A DNA stretch of 64,000 bases from Pseudaminobacter soli (ex Li et al. 2025) (GCF_003012705.1 NZ_PXYL01000001.1:310001-374000), one strand, 5' to 3'. Shown: positions 15,834 through 24,769, counted from the first letter of the stretch. Notes: generated by a model not told the origin, from the sequence alone. Numbers and translations: made by a program.

Positions 15834-16736
15834 ATGTCGGCCCCCCTCAATCATCCTCTGCCGGTGCTTGATCTCGATGTGCTGCGCACTTTCGTTGCGA
15901 TCGCCGAAACGGGCAGTTTCACCACTGCCGCAAACGCGGTGTTCCGCACGCCGTCGGCGGTGTCGATGCAGATCAAGAAGCTGGAAGACGTCCTCGGCCG
16001 CTCCGTATTTTCGCGCGACGCGCGGTCGGTGGCGCTGACCACCGATGGCGAGATGCTGCTGGGCTATGCACGCCGCATGCTGGCCATCAACCGCGAGGCG
16101 GTGTCGAAGTTCATTGTGCCCGACATCACGGGCGTGGTGCGGCTCGGCTCGCCGGATGATTATGGCGAGCGCATCCTGCCGCATGTGCTCAAGCGCTTTG
16201 CCCAGTCGCACCCGTCGATAGCTGTCGATGTCACCATCGACCAGAGCAAGAACCTGTGGCGGCGCATGGACGACCGCACGCTCGACATCACGCTCGTCAC
16301 CAATTCCTACAAGTTCAGCCTGGATGGCGCGGAGACGCTGATGACCGAGCCCATCGTCTGGGCTGGCGCCAAGGGGGGCTGCGCGCATATGCGCGAGCCT
16401 TTGCCGGTGTCGCTCTGGGAAGAGGGCTGCGCGTGGCGAGCCGGGGCGCTCGAAGCGCTCGCCCGGGAAGGACGCAACTACCGGATCGCCTATATGAGCG
16501 CGCATACGGCGGGCCAGCGTGCGGCCATCCTGGCCGATCTCGCCGTGGCGCCGCTGCCGCGCTCCTTCATCGGCGCGGAACTGATCGAACTCGGCGCCAA
16601 GGACGGCATGCCCGATATCGGCGTCTATAGCCTTGCGATGGTAGTGACGCCGGAAGCTAACGCGCCGGTGAGGGCGGTGGCCGACCATATCCGCGCAACG
16701 TTCGACGTTTTTCGCGAAACGGGCAGGTTCTTCTGA
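15834..16736 (+). CDS. LysR-family transcriptional regulator
   Basis: A 300-residue protein with an N-terminal winged helix-turn-helix (about 10-70): 'LRTFVAIAETGSFTTAANAV', 'TPSAVSMQIKKLE' and 'LFSRDARSVALT'-like segments. The remainder is the periplasmic-binding-like effector domain. The predicted effector is unknown. It converges on the esterase gene at 16747, ten bases apart, and is divergent from the small gene at 15498, the more usual LysR target position. However, its own regulon could lie anywhere. The intergenic region upstream is AT-rich and may contain its operator. Confidence 0.92.
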   Translation: MSAPLNHPLPVLDLDVLRTFVAIAETGSFTTAANAVFRTPSAVSMQIKKLEDVLGRSVFSRDARSVALTTDGEMLLGYARRMLAINREAVSKFIVPDITGVVRLGSPDDYGERILPHVLKRFAQSHPSIAVDVTIDQSKNLWRRMDDRTLDITLVTNSYKFSLDGAETLMTEPIVWAGAKGGCAHMREPLPVSLWEEGCAWRAGALEALAREGRNYRIAYMSAHTAGQRAAILADLAVAPLPRSFIGAELIELGAKDGMPDIGVYSLAMVVTPEANAPVRAVADHIRATFDVFRETGRFF

Positions 16737-16746
16737 CGTTCGTTCG

Positions 16747-17634
16747 TCAGCCCTGCAGATAAGCCACGATCCGGTCACGGGCGCGGCGGCCTTCCGGCAT
16801 GTCGACCAGCGGCCAGACATGGAACATGTCGGGCTCCAGAACCAGGTCGACGTCGACCCCGACTTCGCGCGCCTTTTCCGCAAAGATGATGTTGTCTGGG
16901 GTCAGCATGTCGCGCGTGCCGGTCAGAAGCAGCGTCTTCGGCAGCACGCTGAGGTCGCCATAGAGCGGGCTGATGCGCCAGTCGCCGCGATCGAGGCCCG
17001 GCGCATAGAGGCGGATGGCCTCGAGCCCGCCGGGAATGTCCAGCCACGGATCCGCTGCCGCCATCTGCCTGACCACCTCGTTGCGCAGTGTCATGTCTAA
17101 TCCGGGCGAGATGAGGACATGCCTGGCCGGTGCCGGAATGCCTTCCAGCGCGCCCATCATGGTCATCACAACCGCCATGTTGCCGCCGGCGGAATCGCCC
17201 ATGAAAACGATGTTGTCGGCCGCCGATTCCCGCAGCATGGCGCGGTAGACGTCCAGCACCATGTCGAACATCGTGTGGATGTCGTGTTCGGGCGCGATGG
17301 GGTAGATCGGCACGGTCACGCGCATGCCCAAACGCTCGGCCATTTCCGCCGCCAGAAACCAATGATAACTCGTGATTTCGAAACAGAAGGCGCCGCCGTG
17401 CAGGTAGAGGATTCGGCGGGCGCCGGTGCTGTGCGGCACAACCTCATAGACGGGAAATCCCTGCACCATTCCCTGCCTGATCGTCAGGCGACGGGCCAGG
17501 CGCAGCGGAGGTTCATGGCTCTGGCTGCGCCGCGAGGAGGCGATCCAGCGCTTCAGGTTTTCCGGGCTGGTGAAAGCGCGCTTGCGGCTATGCTTGATGA
17601 TGAGGGCAACGAGACGACTTTGGAGACTGGACAT
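16747..17634 (-). CDS. Alpha/beta hydrolase (hormone-sensitive-lipase family esterase)
   Basis: A 295-residue hydrolase with the HSL-family oxyanion motif HGGAF (about residue 79-83) and the nucleophile elbow GDSAGG (about 145-150). The later Asp in 'GTRDMLTPD' and the His in 'EPDMFHVWPL' complete the catalytic triad. Such enzymes hydrolyse short acyl esters, lactones or carbamates; the substrate cannot be inferred. No signal peptide is present, so it is cytosolic. It lies 100 bases downstream of the corrinoid-activation gene in the opposite sense of flow (same strand, following it), so read-through is possible, but a functional link is not evident. Confidence 0.88.
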   Translation of the reverse strand: MSSLQSRLVALIIKHSRKRAFTSPENLKRWIASSRRSQSHEPPLRLARRLTIRQGMVQGFPVYEVVPHSTGARRILYLHGGAFCFEITSYHWFLAAEMAERLGMRVTVPIYPIAPEHDIHTMFDMVLDVYRAMLRESAADNIVFMGDSAGGNMAVVMTMMGALEGIPAPARHVLISPGLDMTLRNEVVRQMAAADPWLDIPGGLEAIRLYAPGLDRGDWRISPLYGDLSVLPKTLLLTGTRDMLTPDNIIFAEKAREVGVDVDLVLEPDMFHVWPLVDMPEGRRARDRIVAYLQG

Positions 17635-17734
17635 GCGAAGAACTCCCGGACCTCCGGCTGCCGCCTCCCTGCCTTGAATTTGTGCCCGTTCCGGCCTTCG
17701 TCAAGGCCGGAACATCAGTCTCGCTGGGTTAGCA

Positions 17735-19798
17735 TCACCCTCGGCGTCTTGCGGCGCGCTCCTCGCGCGAGCGCCGGCGCGGCGCACCGTCGCCCGTGGT
17801 CTCTTCCGCGAGCACCTTGCGCGGTGGCAGCTTCACCTGTTCGGCGAGCTTCGGGAACGGATCGACCTTGTTGGGCAGCGCCATGGCATCGATGAAAAGC
17901 TGCTGGAAATTGGGCTCCAGCGCGGTCTCGATCTTTTCGATGCGGCCGACTTCCTTCTCGATCTCGCGGCGATGGCCGCGGTTGAGCAGCGCCATCAGCG
18001 CGCCGGTGCCTGCGGCATTGCCCACCGCCTTCACTTCCGAAAGGTCGCAGTCGGGGATCAGGCCGAGCACCATGGCGTATTTCGGATCGATGAAGGAGCC
18101 GAAGGCGCCGGCGAAGCGGATCGTGTCGACCGTCTCAACGCCCTGCTTTTCCATCAGGAGCTTCACGCCTGCATAGAGCGCGGCCTTGGCAAGCTGGATG
18201 GCGCGCACGTCGTTCTGCGTCACCGTGATGCGCGGTTCTCCATCGCGCAGCAGGTAGGAGAAGGTGCGGCCGTTCTGGATGATGCGCGTCGAGCGCTCGG
18301 CGAGCGAGCCGTCGACCACGCCGTCCTCCGAGATGACGCCGGACAGATACATCTCCGCCACCACCTCGATGATGGCCGAGCCGCAGATGCCGGTGACGCC
18401 GGTGGCCTTGGCGTCTTCCTCAAAACCTTCCTCGTCGGACCACTTGTCCACGCCGATGACGCGGTATTTCGGCTCCAGCGTTTCGGGGTCGATGCGCACG
18501 CGTTCGATGGCGCCGGGAGCGGCGCGCTGGCCGGACGAGATCTCGGCCCCCTCGAAGGCCGGGCCCGTCGGCGAAGAAGCGGCCACCACGCGTTTGTTGT
18601 TACCAAGTACGATTTCGGCATTCGTACCGACATCGACCAGGAGCATCATCTTGTCCTGTCGATACGGACCTTCGGACAGCGTCGCGCCGGCGGCGTCGGC
18701 GCCGACATGGCCGGCGATGCAGGGCAGCAGATAGACGCGACCGCCCAGATTGATCTCGATGTCGATGTCATGCGCCCAGTATTGCAGCGCGCCCGAAACG
18801 GCCAGCGCGAAGGGCGCCTGGCCAAGCTCGGTCGGGTCAATGCCCAGGAACAGGTGGTGCATGATCGGGTTGGCGACGAAGACCGAATCGAGGATGTCGT
18901 GGCGATCGACGCCGCCTTCCTCGCAAACCTTGCCGATCAGCGTGTTGACGGCCTCGCGCACGGCCTTGGTCATGGCCTCGCGCCCGTCCGGATTCATCAT
19001 CACGTAGGAGACGCGGCTCATCAGGTCTTCGCCGAAGCGGATCTGCGGGTTGGACGTGCCCGACGAGGCGACGATGCGGCCCGAAAGCAGCGACACCAGA
19101 TGCATGGCGATGGTGGTCGAGCCGATGTCGCAGGCGATGCCGTAGGCCTCGTTCTTCAGGTCGGGCCAGAGGCCGATGATGAAGGGGCGTGAAGAGTCCG
19201 TGTCGCGGTGGATGGCGGCGGTGACGCCCCAGTTGCCCTTGCGCAATATGCCCTGCACCTGCGGAATAAGATGCGGCGCGATCAGGAGGTCCTTCCAGCC
19301 CCAGTCCTTCTCCAGCATCGCCTTGAGGCGGTCGAGGTCGCCTAGCGGCTTGTGCATGTCGGGCTCGTCGACCTCGACATAGCAGAGCTGGATTGCCGGA
19401 TTGCGCTCGATGTGGCGGTCGACGGCGGCCTTGCGCACCACCTGTGCGTTGATGACCGTGTCCTGCGGCACGTCGATGACGAGGTCGCCCTGGATGGTGG
19501 CCGAGCAGGAGAGGCGGCGCCCTTCGGGCAGGCCGCGCACGCGCTCATAGCGCTCTTCCTTCGGCCCCTTGGCCGAGATGTGCTCGTTGGACGAGACGAT
19601 CTTGTGCTTGGCGAAATTGCCTTCCTGCACCTCGATCTGGCAGCGGCCGCAGGTGGCGCGCCCGCCGCAGACGCTTTCGACATAGACGCCAAGCTGGCGT
19701 GCGGCATCGAGCACCGGCGTGCCCACAGGGAAGCGTCCGCGCTTGCCCGACGGCATGAACAGGACCAACGGATCGGTGATGTTGGCGGGAGAGTTCAT
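17735..19798 (-). CDS. 2Fe-2S/ASKHA corrinoid reductive-activation protein (RACo/RamA-like, DUF4445)
   Basis: A 687-residue protein starting at 19798 behind AAGGAG. Residues 10-105 are a plant-type [2Fe-2S] ferredoxin domain with cysteines 44, 50, 53 and 98 (C-x5-C-x2-C...C). The rest is an ASKHA ATPase-like domain ('GIACDIGSTTIAMHLV', 'LLVDVGTNAEIVLGN', 'GICGSAIIEV') as in RACo and RamA. These proteins use ATP to return inactive Co(II) corrinoid to Co(I). It is expected to serve the corrinoid protein at 24990-25688. The C-terminus ends in a strongly basic tail (PRRRSREERAARRRG), odd for this family and shared in kind with several partner enzymes. In-frame upstream extension to 19855 lacks a ribosome-binding site. 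Confidence 0.9.
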   Translation of the reverse strand: MNSPANITDPLVLFMPSGKRGRFPVGTPVLDAARQLGVYVESVCGGRATCGRCQIEVQEGNFAKHKIVSSNEHISAKGPKEERYERVRGLPEGRRLSCSATIQGDLVIDVPQDTVINAQVVRKAAVDRHIERNPAIQLCYVEVDEPDMHKPLGDLDRLKAMLEKDWGWKDLLIAPHLIPQVQGILRKGNWGVTAAIHRDTDSSRPFIIGLWPDLKNEAYGIACDIGSTTIAMHLVSLLSGRIVASSGTSNPQIRFGEDLMSRVSYVMMNPDGREAMTKAVREAVNTLIGKVCEEGGVDRHDILDSVFVANPIMHHLFLGIDPTELGQAPFALAVSGALQYWAHDIDIEINLGGRVYLLPCIAGHVGADAAGATLSEGPYRQDKMMLLVDVGTNAEIVLGNNKRVVAASSPTGPAFEGAEISSGQRAAPGAIERVRIDPETLEPKYRVIGVDKWSDEEGFEEDAKATGVTGICGSAIIEVVAEMYLSGVISEDGVVDGSLAERSTRIIQNGRTFSYLLRDGEPRITVTQNDVRAIQLAKAALYAGVKLLMEKQGVETVDTIRFAGAFGSFIDPKYAMVLGLIPDCDLSEVKAVGNAAGTGALMALLNRGHRREIEKEVGRIEKIETALEPNFQQLFIDAMALPNKVDPFPKLAEQVKLPPRKVLAEETTGDGAPRRRSREERAARRRG

Positions 19799-20080
19799 CT
19801 CAGGCACTCCTTGCGGCCGCGCTCGTTCCTGCCAGCTTCCGGCAGGTTGCCGCACTGGCGGCCATGGTCATCAGTAGCGCAGCAATTGTCTTGCGAAACG
19901 GGTCAAGGCCCGCCCATCGGGCAGGCCAGGGTCTATGCGATAGAATGTAAGATCTTACGCTGGGATTCCGGAAAATTCGGTCGCCAATGCCCGCGGCTGA
20001 AAGCCGTTGTCCTGCCGTCCGGCCAAATGCGCCGGACGGAACTGACTGGGCAATATGCGACACGTCGCTCTCCGGTCGAA

Positions 20081-21052
20081 TTATCCTCGTGCCATGCGCG
20101 CCTCGCGGCCGCCGCGCCGGCGTCCGCCATTGTTGGCGGCAGCTTCGCCAGGGGCGTTGACGGCAACAGGGGCGGGGGCGGCATGCTCGCCCGGCTTGTA
20201 GTCCTTGTAGGTCTTGATCCAGGTGGTGCAGTTCTCGTCGGTGCCGTTCAGCACGTTGGCGCCGCGCACCGCTTCCATCTCCTGCGGGCGGCAGGGGTTC
20301 ATGATGGCCGAGGTCATGCCAGCGCCGATCACCATCGGGATGAAGGCGCCGTTGATGCCGTGGCGGTGCGGCAGGCCGAAGGAGATGTTCGAGAGACCGC
20401 AGGTGGTGTTGACCTTCAACTCCTCGCGCAGGCGGCGCAGCAGCGCAAACACCTGGCGGCCGGCGTCGCCCAGCGCGCCGATCGGCATCACCAGCGGGTC
20501 GACGACCACGTCATGCGCGGGGATGCCATAGTCGGCGGCGCGCTCGACAATCTTCTTGGCGACCGCGAAGCGCACGTCGGGGTCCATCGAGATGCCGGTC
20601 TCGTCGTTGGAGATCGCCACCACCGGCACGTTATACTTCTTGACCAGCGGCAGGATGGCTTCGAGCTTCTCTTCCTCGCCGGTGACGGAGTTGACCAGCG
20701 GGCGGCCCTTGGCGACCTTCAGCGCCGCCTCGATCGCTCCCGTCACCGAGCTGTCGATCGACAGCGGCAGGTCGACCAGGCCCTGCACGATCTCCAGCGT
20801 CTGCACCAGAAGTGCGGGTTCGGTGGCGTTGGGGTCGACGGCGGTAACGCCGGCATTGACGTCCAGCATCGTGGCGCCAGCGGCAGCCTGTTCGAGTGCG
20901 TCCTTGATGACCGTCTCGAAATTGCCGGCGACCATCTCGGCGGCCAGTTTCTTGCGGCCGGTCGGGTTGATGCGCTCGCCGATGACGCAAAAGGGCTGGT
21001 CGAAGCCGATGATGATTTCCTTGGTCGCCGAGGCGACGATGGTGCGGGTCAT
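20081..21052 (-). CDS. Methyltetrahydrofolate:corrinoid methyltransferase (pterin-binding fold)
   Basis: A 323-residue TIM-barrel protein of the pterin-binding (MeTr/MtgA/AcsE-like) family, beginning with 'VIGERINPTGRKKLAAEM', with 'MLDVNAGV' and 'PLSIDSS' as further signatures. It moves a methyl group between methyl-corrinoid protein and THF, giving CH3-THF in the demethylation direction. The last 16 residues are Arg/Gly-rich (NNGGRRRGGREARMARG), beyond the usual end of the domain. A 22-base palindrome lies directly before its ribosome-binding site (CGGAG), so it probably has its own regulated promoter in addition to transcription from metF. Cytosolic. Confidence 0.92.
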   Translation of the reverse strand: MTRTIVASATKEIIIGFDQPFCVIGERINPTGRKKLAAEMVAGNFETVIKDALEQAAAGATMLDVNAGVTAVDPNATEPALLVQTLEIVQGLVDLPLSIDSSVTGAIEAALKVAKGRPLVNSVTGEEEKLEAILPLVKKYNVPVVAISNDETGISMDPDVRFAVAKKIVERAADYGIPAHDVVVDPLVMPIGALGDAGRQVFALLRRLREELKVNTTCGLSNISFGLPHRHGINGAFIPMVIGAGMTSAIMNPCRPQEMEAVRGANVLNGTDENCTTWIKTYKDYKPGEHAAPAPVAVNAPGEAAANNGGRRRGGREARMARG

Positions 21053-21067
21053 GAAGTTCTCCGTTGG

Positions 21068-21089
21068 GATATAAAGATTTCTTTATATC
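21068..21089 (-). promoter_or_regulatory. Palindromic operator, probable SahR-type site
   Basis: A perfect palindrome with arms GATATAAAGA and TCTTTATATC separated by two bases. It ends 16 bases from the methyl-THF methyltransferase start, just before the ribosome-binding site, a typical repressor position. An almost identical palindrome precedes bmt (34255-34278). ArsR-family SahR regulators control methionine-cycle genes in alphaproteobacteria and bind AT-rich palindromes of this kind; identity of the regulator is inferred. Confidence 0.7.
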
Positions 21090-21129
21090 GTTGACTGTTC
21101 TGTTTCAAATGGGGCGGGCAGGGCGCTCA

Positions 21130-21233
21130 GAGCATCGGACCGAAAAGTGGGTACCGGTTTTCGGAATAATCCGATGCTCATTCTAAGTGCTAGATCGTCC
21201 TTTGTGCGTCCGAACGGACGCACGGCGATCTAG
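21130..21233. repeat. Rhizobiales palindromic mosaic repeat (RIME-like), overlapping the metF stop codon
   Basis: Two nested palindromes lie next to each other. The first has outer arms GAGCATCGGA (21130-21139) and TCCGATGCTC (21170-21179) and inner arms CCGAAAA/TTTTCGG. The second has outer arms CTAGATCG (21190-21197) and CGATCTAG (21226-21233) and inner arms GTGCGTCCG/CGGACGCAC. This sequence type is widely dispersed between genes in rhizobia. The TAG stop of metF (21230-21232) lies in the last arm. Confidence 0.9.
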
Positions 21234-22339
21234 TGGGCGGCCTTTTCCACCAACTGTACCGGCTGCTGCGTCGCGTCGTCGTGCAGGATGTGGTCGAGCC
21301 GGTCGGCAACCATCTGGTCGTCCGCGCGGACCTCGCGCTTCCAGGGCTTTCGGCCCTTGAGCACGCCCGATTCATGCACCATTTCGGCGACGTATTCTTC
21401 CTGGCGATAGGCCATCACATGGATGCCGGAGACGCCGGGGATCTCCTTCACCTCGTTGATGATGTCTATGCAGAGCTGCTTGCCTTCCTTCTTCTGGTCC
21501 TGCGCGCCTTCCAGCCGCTTGATGACCGAATCGGGAATGTGGACGCCCGGCACGTTGGAGCGGATCCACTTGGCCGTCTTGGCAGAGGCGAGAGGACCCA
21601 CGCCGCACAGGACGAAGACCTTCTCGGTAAAGCCGAGGTCGCGCGCACGCTCCATGAAGTCGCGGAACATCGGCACGTCGAAGCAGTACTGCGTCTGCAC
21701 GAACTGTGCGCCGGCGGCGATCTTCTTGCCGAGATGGATCGGGCGGAAATCGTAGGGCGGCGCAAAAGGGTTCACAGCAGCGCCAAGGAAGACCTGCGGC
21801 GGCGTGGTCAGCTTGCGGCCCGACAGGAATTTTCCGTTGTCGCGCATGATGCGGACGGTTTCGAGCAGCGACATGGAGTCGAGGTCGAACACCGGCTTGG
21901 CGCCGGGCTGGTCGCCGGCCTGCACGCCGTCACCGGTGAGGCAGAGGATGTTGGCCACGCCCATGGCGGCCGCGCCCAGCACGTCGCCCTGGATGGCGAT
22001 GCGGTTCTTGTCGCGGCAGGCGATCTGCATGATCGGCGCATAGCCCATGCGCGTCAGCAGCGCGCAGATGCCGACCGAGGACATGTGGCAGTTGGCGCCC
22101 GAGGCGTCGACCGCATTGATGCCGTCGACCCAGCCGTCGAAGATCGCGGCGCGTTCGTAGACGTCCTGCGGGTTGGCGCTGTCGGGCGGGTTGAGCTCGG
22201 TGGTCACGGCAAACTCGCCGCGCCGCAGCACGCGCTCGAGGCGTCCGCGTGAGGAGTGGCCGGGCAGCGGGTCCAGCGGCAGGTCGATGCCTGCCGGGTT
22301 TTCATCTGGATGGGGAGGACGCGGCGTGGCCATGTTCAT
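21230..22339 (-). CDS. metF: Methylenetetrahydrofolate reductase (MetF-type)
   Basis: A 369-residue TIM-barrel protein of the MTHFR family. Signatures are the N-terminal 'FAVTTELNPPDSANP' (catalytic Glu region) and 'DAVDASGANCHMSS'-like and 'LCLTGDG' segments in the FAD-binding part. 'GAQFVQTQYCFD' lies in the second half. It interconverts CH2-THF and CH3-THF. In this module it likely runs in the oxidative direction, turning CH3-THF from the corrinoid pathway into CH2-THF; that direction is inferred from context. It overlaps the upstream MTHFR C-terminal-domain gene by four bases, and its stop codon is supplied by a palindromic repeat. Confidence 0.92.
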   Translation of the reverse strand: MNMATPRPPHPDENPAGIDLPLDPLPGHSSRGRLERVLRRGEFAVTTELNPPDSANPQDVYERAAIFDGWVDGINAVDASGANCHMSSVGICALLTRMGYAPIMQIACRDKNRIAIQGDVLGAAAMGVANILCLTGDGVQAGDQPGAKPVFDLDSMSLLETVRIMRDNGKFLSGRKLTTPPQVFLGAAVNPFAPPYDFRPIHLGKKIAAGAQFVQTQYCFDVPMFRDFMERARDLGFTEKVFVLCGVGPLASAKTAKWIRSNVPGVHIPDSVIKRLEGAQDQKKEGKQLCIDIINEVKEIPGVSGIHVMAYRQEEYVAEMVHESGVLKGRKPWKREVRADDQMVADRLDHILHDDATQQPVQLVEKAAH

Positions 22340-22920
22340 GCGGGTTCCTTATTGGCGGCCTCGCGCGCGGCGGCGGCCTGCGCGGTCACGCGCAGCCAGG
22401 CCGAAGTTTCGCGCAGCGACTGGTCGACCGGCTTCTGGACGTTGAGGATGGCGTCGCCCTTGGTCATGTTTCGCGAGCCTTCCCAAGCCTTGACCCAGAC
22501 GCAGGGCATATCGGGCTCAACTTCGCAATTGCCGTTGGCGCGCACGCCGCCGCAAGGACCGTTGCGCAGCTGCTTGGGGCAGTTCATCGGGCAGGACATG
22601 CCGGTGGAGGAGAGTACGCACTGGCCGCACATGCGGCAGTCGAACATCAGGCCCTTCACGCGCTTCTCGACGAACTTCACCGGTGCCTCGACGCGGGCAT
22701 AGCCGATGCCCCTCCACAGTGGATGCAGCATCAGGAACGCATCCGCGAAACGGGCATAGAACCATTCGAGCAAGCGCGAATGGCGGATCGACCACAGGCG
22801 GATGCTGTATTTGCGCTGCACGCGTCGCTGTGGCGACACGTCGGCCGGCTTGTAGTCGCTTTTCGGCGCAGCCTGTTTGACCAGGGTGGCCTGGGTGACG
22901 ATCGGCTTTGTCTCAGACAT
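22336..22920 (-). CDS. MTHFR C-terminal domain protein (Fe-S/zinc, methylene-THF reductase partner)
   Basis: A 194-residue protein matching the separate C-terminal domain of acetogen-type methylene-THF reductases (MetV-like family). It has the cysteine-rich segment 'CRMCGQCVLSSTGMSCPMNC' and 'NGPCGG', six to seven cysteines that bind a metal or Fe-S clusters. In acetogens MetV associates with MetF and changes its electron acceptor. Here the gene sits directly before metF (ATGA overlap), supporting a MetF/MetV-like complex. The start at 22920 overlaps the end of the small upstream gene by eight bases; a longer frame to 23019 lies wholly inside that gene and is less likely. The terminal acceptor is unknown. 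Confidence 0.85.
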   Translation of the reverse strand: MSETKPIVTQATLVKQAAPKSDYKPADVSPQRRVQRKYSIRLWSIRHSRLLEWFYARFADAFLMLHPLWRGIGYARVEAPVKFVEKRVKGLMFDCRMCGQCVLSSTGMSCPMNCPKQLRNGPCGGVRANGNCEVEPDMPCVWVKAWEGSRNMTKGDAILNVQKPVDQSLRETSAWLRVTAQAAAAREAANKEPA

Positions 22921-23215
22921 TTTCTTTTCCGCCCGCCTTGACCAAAGCGACCAGCCGCTCGCGGGTGAATTCGGTGTCGAGCGCGGCCGCGGCCTTGTCG
23001 GCCTCGGCTTCGAGGTCATCGCTCACCGGCACCGGGTCGGCCTTGCGCCACTCGGCCAGATAGGCGTCGGTGTCGCCGGCGCCAGTGCGCATGGCGCACA
23101 TGTCGATCGCCTCGGTGAAGCGCAGCGGCAGTTCGCGCTTGGCGTTCTGCCGGCCCTTCTTGACGATGACCTGGGCGGGGATGTCGCGCCAGTAAACGAT
23201 GATCAGATCGGCCAT
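22913..23215 (-). CDS. 'Virulence factor' family small protein (PF13769-like)
   Basis: A 100-residue protein beginning MADLIIVYWRDIPAQVIVKKG, the hallmark of the small family that databases name 'virulence factor'. No biochemical function is established. It is the first gene of a three-gene run (this gene, MTHFR C-terminal protein, metF), with an eight-base overlap with the second gene, so it is very likely transcribed and translated with methylene-THF reductase. A role in one-carbon chemistry is more consistent with the context than virulence. No membrane segment or signal peptide. Confidence 0.82.
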   Translation of the reverse strand: MADLIIVYWRDIPAQVIVKKGRQNAKRELPLRFTEAIDMCAMRTGAGDTDAYLAEWRKADPVPVSDDLEAEADKAAAALDTEFTRERLVALVKAGGKENV

Positions 23216-23411
23216 TTATGTTTCACTCCCAGTTGACCGAGCATTGCCGCAACCGTTGTGGCGCCGCTTGTTATGGGGCGACGCGCGCGCCTTCAAAAGC
23301 GACGTAGGGCCATGTCGCAAACAGGAATGACGATGAAGGTTTCAGGCGAATGCAAATGCCGGACCCAAAGGACCTGCCAAACGCCGCGGCGACGGCACGA
23401 TGTCTTGTCGT

Positions 23412-23996
23412 TCAGCGGCGCAGTTCGAGGATGTCGAGCTTGGATTCGTAGCGCGGTGCGGGGAATTCGATGCGCCACTCGTTCGGTCCGGTTCTGAAGG
23501 CATAACCCGCTTGGTCGCTGTCCGGGCCGGAGGGATAGCGCTTCGGCTTTTCGCCGCCGACATGAAGCGCACCGAGATAGGTGAGGCGTGTGTCGCTGTC
23601 GGTGAAGAAGCGACCGCTGGTGCGTTGCGAGCCGGACAATTTTTCCAGATGCCAGCCGGAGCCGTCGTCGGCGACCCGGCATTTGAACCAGCCGTAGACG
23701 ACCAGCGGTACAGGCCCGCCCACCTTGATCGTGCGGCATTGCCAATTGCCGGTCATGTCGAAATCGCCGAACGCGATCGGTTTCTTGGCAAGCAGTGCAT
23801 CCAGGGTTGCGACATCTCCGGTGCCGCCGCCTTTGCGCGCCTCGTCGAGCGCTGCTTTGCGGGTGGCATCATACTGTCCGAGGCGGGCGCGATCGGCTGG
23901 GGTGATCAGGCTTTCGATTTCGCCGGTTGCCAGCGCCTGGGAGGCGGGCAGGACGAGCATCAGCGCAAGGAGTGCTTTGCGGATCGTCACGGTCAA
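23412..23996 (-). CDS. DUF4893 domain-containing secreted protein
   Basis: A 194-residue protein with a Sec signal peptide (1-23, ending ALA). The mature protein has 'LITPADRARLGQYDATRKAALDEAR', then 'GNWQCRTIKVGG' and 'YGWFKCRV', with two cysteines that may pair. This matches the DUF4893 family of unknown function, found mainly in alphaproteobacteria. Predicted periplasmic. It lies between the corrinoid-pathway genes but shows no obvious functional link to them. About 196 bases of noncoding sequence precede the next gene in its direction. Confidence 0.82.
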   Translation of the reverse strand: MTVTIRKALLALMLVLPASQALATGEIESLITPADRARLGQYDATRKAALDEARKGGGTGDVATLDALLAKKPIAFGDFDMTGNWQCRTIKVGGPVPLVVYGWFKCRVADDGSGWHLEKLSGSQRTSGRFFTDSDTRLTYLGALHVGGEKPKRYPSGPDSDQAGYAFRTGPNEWRIEFPAPRYESKLDILELRR

Positions 23997-24045
23997 TTCC
24001 CCCTCGTTTCGAACGGAGCCGGCTATTGCGGCAGCGCGTTCATGG

Positions 24046-24681
24046 TCAGCCGGCCTTTTTCGCAGTCGCCTTGGCCAGTGAGGCGGTCAGGTCGCCATAG
24101 CCGGTGAAGCGTCGCTCATAGGCAAGCCCCAGCAGCTTTGCGGCATCCTCGGCCACCTTGTCGAGCGCCGGATCGTTCGTTTGCGCCAGGTAGACGACCT
24201 TCTGGTAGTGGCCGAAATAGTCGCGGATCAGTTCCGGATGCCGGTCGAGCCCGAGCGGCTTGATGAAGAAGGCGTCGAACTGCCGGCACAGGAAGTCGGT
24301 CATGTAGAAGGACAGCATGTCGCCGTCGGCGATCGCCTCGAAGGCCTGCATGCCCTGGTAGAAGGCGAAGCAGTGCGGGCCGGCCATGCGCTCGACGCCG
24401 TGCTTTTCGCACACGCCATCGAGCATGCCGCCGGTGCCGCAATCGGCATAGCCGACGAAGATCCGGTCATAGCCTTCGGCCTTGGCTTTCACGATGGCCT
24501 TGTCCAGCGCTGGCGGAATCCGGTCGGGATAATAGTGGAACTCAGCCGGCAGGCAGGTGAGGTCGAGATGGTCCAGCCCAAGCTGCTCCTTAACCGCCAG
24601 AACCTCGCGTGCAATCATGCCACAGCCGATGACCAAAAGCCGGTCCGGTTTGCCTTGGAGCGTGTTCGTTGCGGTTTCCAT
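24046..24681 (-). CDS. DUF1638 domain-containing protein, corrinoid-methyltransferase associated
   Basis: A 211-residue protein with 'RLLVIGCGMIAREVLAVKEQLG' near the start and 'IFVGYADCGTGGMLDGVCEKHGVERM' in the middle, with several cysteines (for instance in GCGM, CLPAE, DCGTGG, PHC, LCRQ). This is DUF1638, a family repeatedly found next to MttB-type methyltransferases and corrinoid proteins, with no proven reaction. A role in metal or cofactor handling for methyl transfer is possible. The start at 24681 is preferred, but a GTG at 24708 is also possible. The C-terminus is lysine-rich (AKATAKKAG). It follows the corrinoid gene's strand, but a lipoprotein gene lies between them. Confidence 0.82.
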   Translation of the reverse strand: METATNTLQGKPDRLLVIGCGMIAREVLAVKEQLGLDHLDLTCLPAEFHYYPDRIPPALDKAIVKAKAEGYDRIFVGYADCGTGGMLDGVCEKHGVERMAGPHCFAFYQGMQAFEAIADGDMLSFYMTDFLCRQFDAFFIKPLGLDRHPELIRDYFGHYQKVVYLAQTNDPALDKVAEDAAKLLGLAYERRFTGYGDLTASLAKATAKKAG

Positions 24682-24769
24682 GAAACTGTGGGTCTTTCGC
24701 CCTTGCACGTATATCCCGTTTATCTAATAGAGGCCCGGGCGATTTGCAGCTAAGAGGGAGATACCGTCC

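Noticed and set aside
19947-19958. Perfect 12-base palindrome GTAAGATCTTAC in the gap before the ASKHA gene
   Set aside because: Short palindromes of this length occur by chance; it has no second copy and no positional support as an operator.
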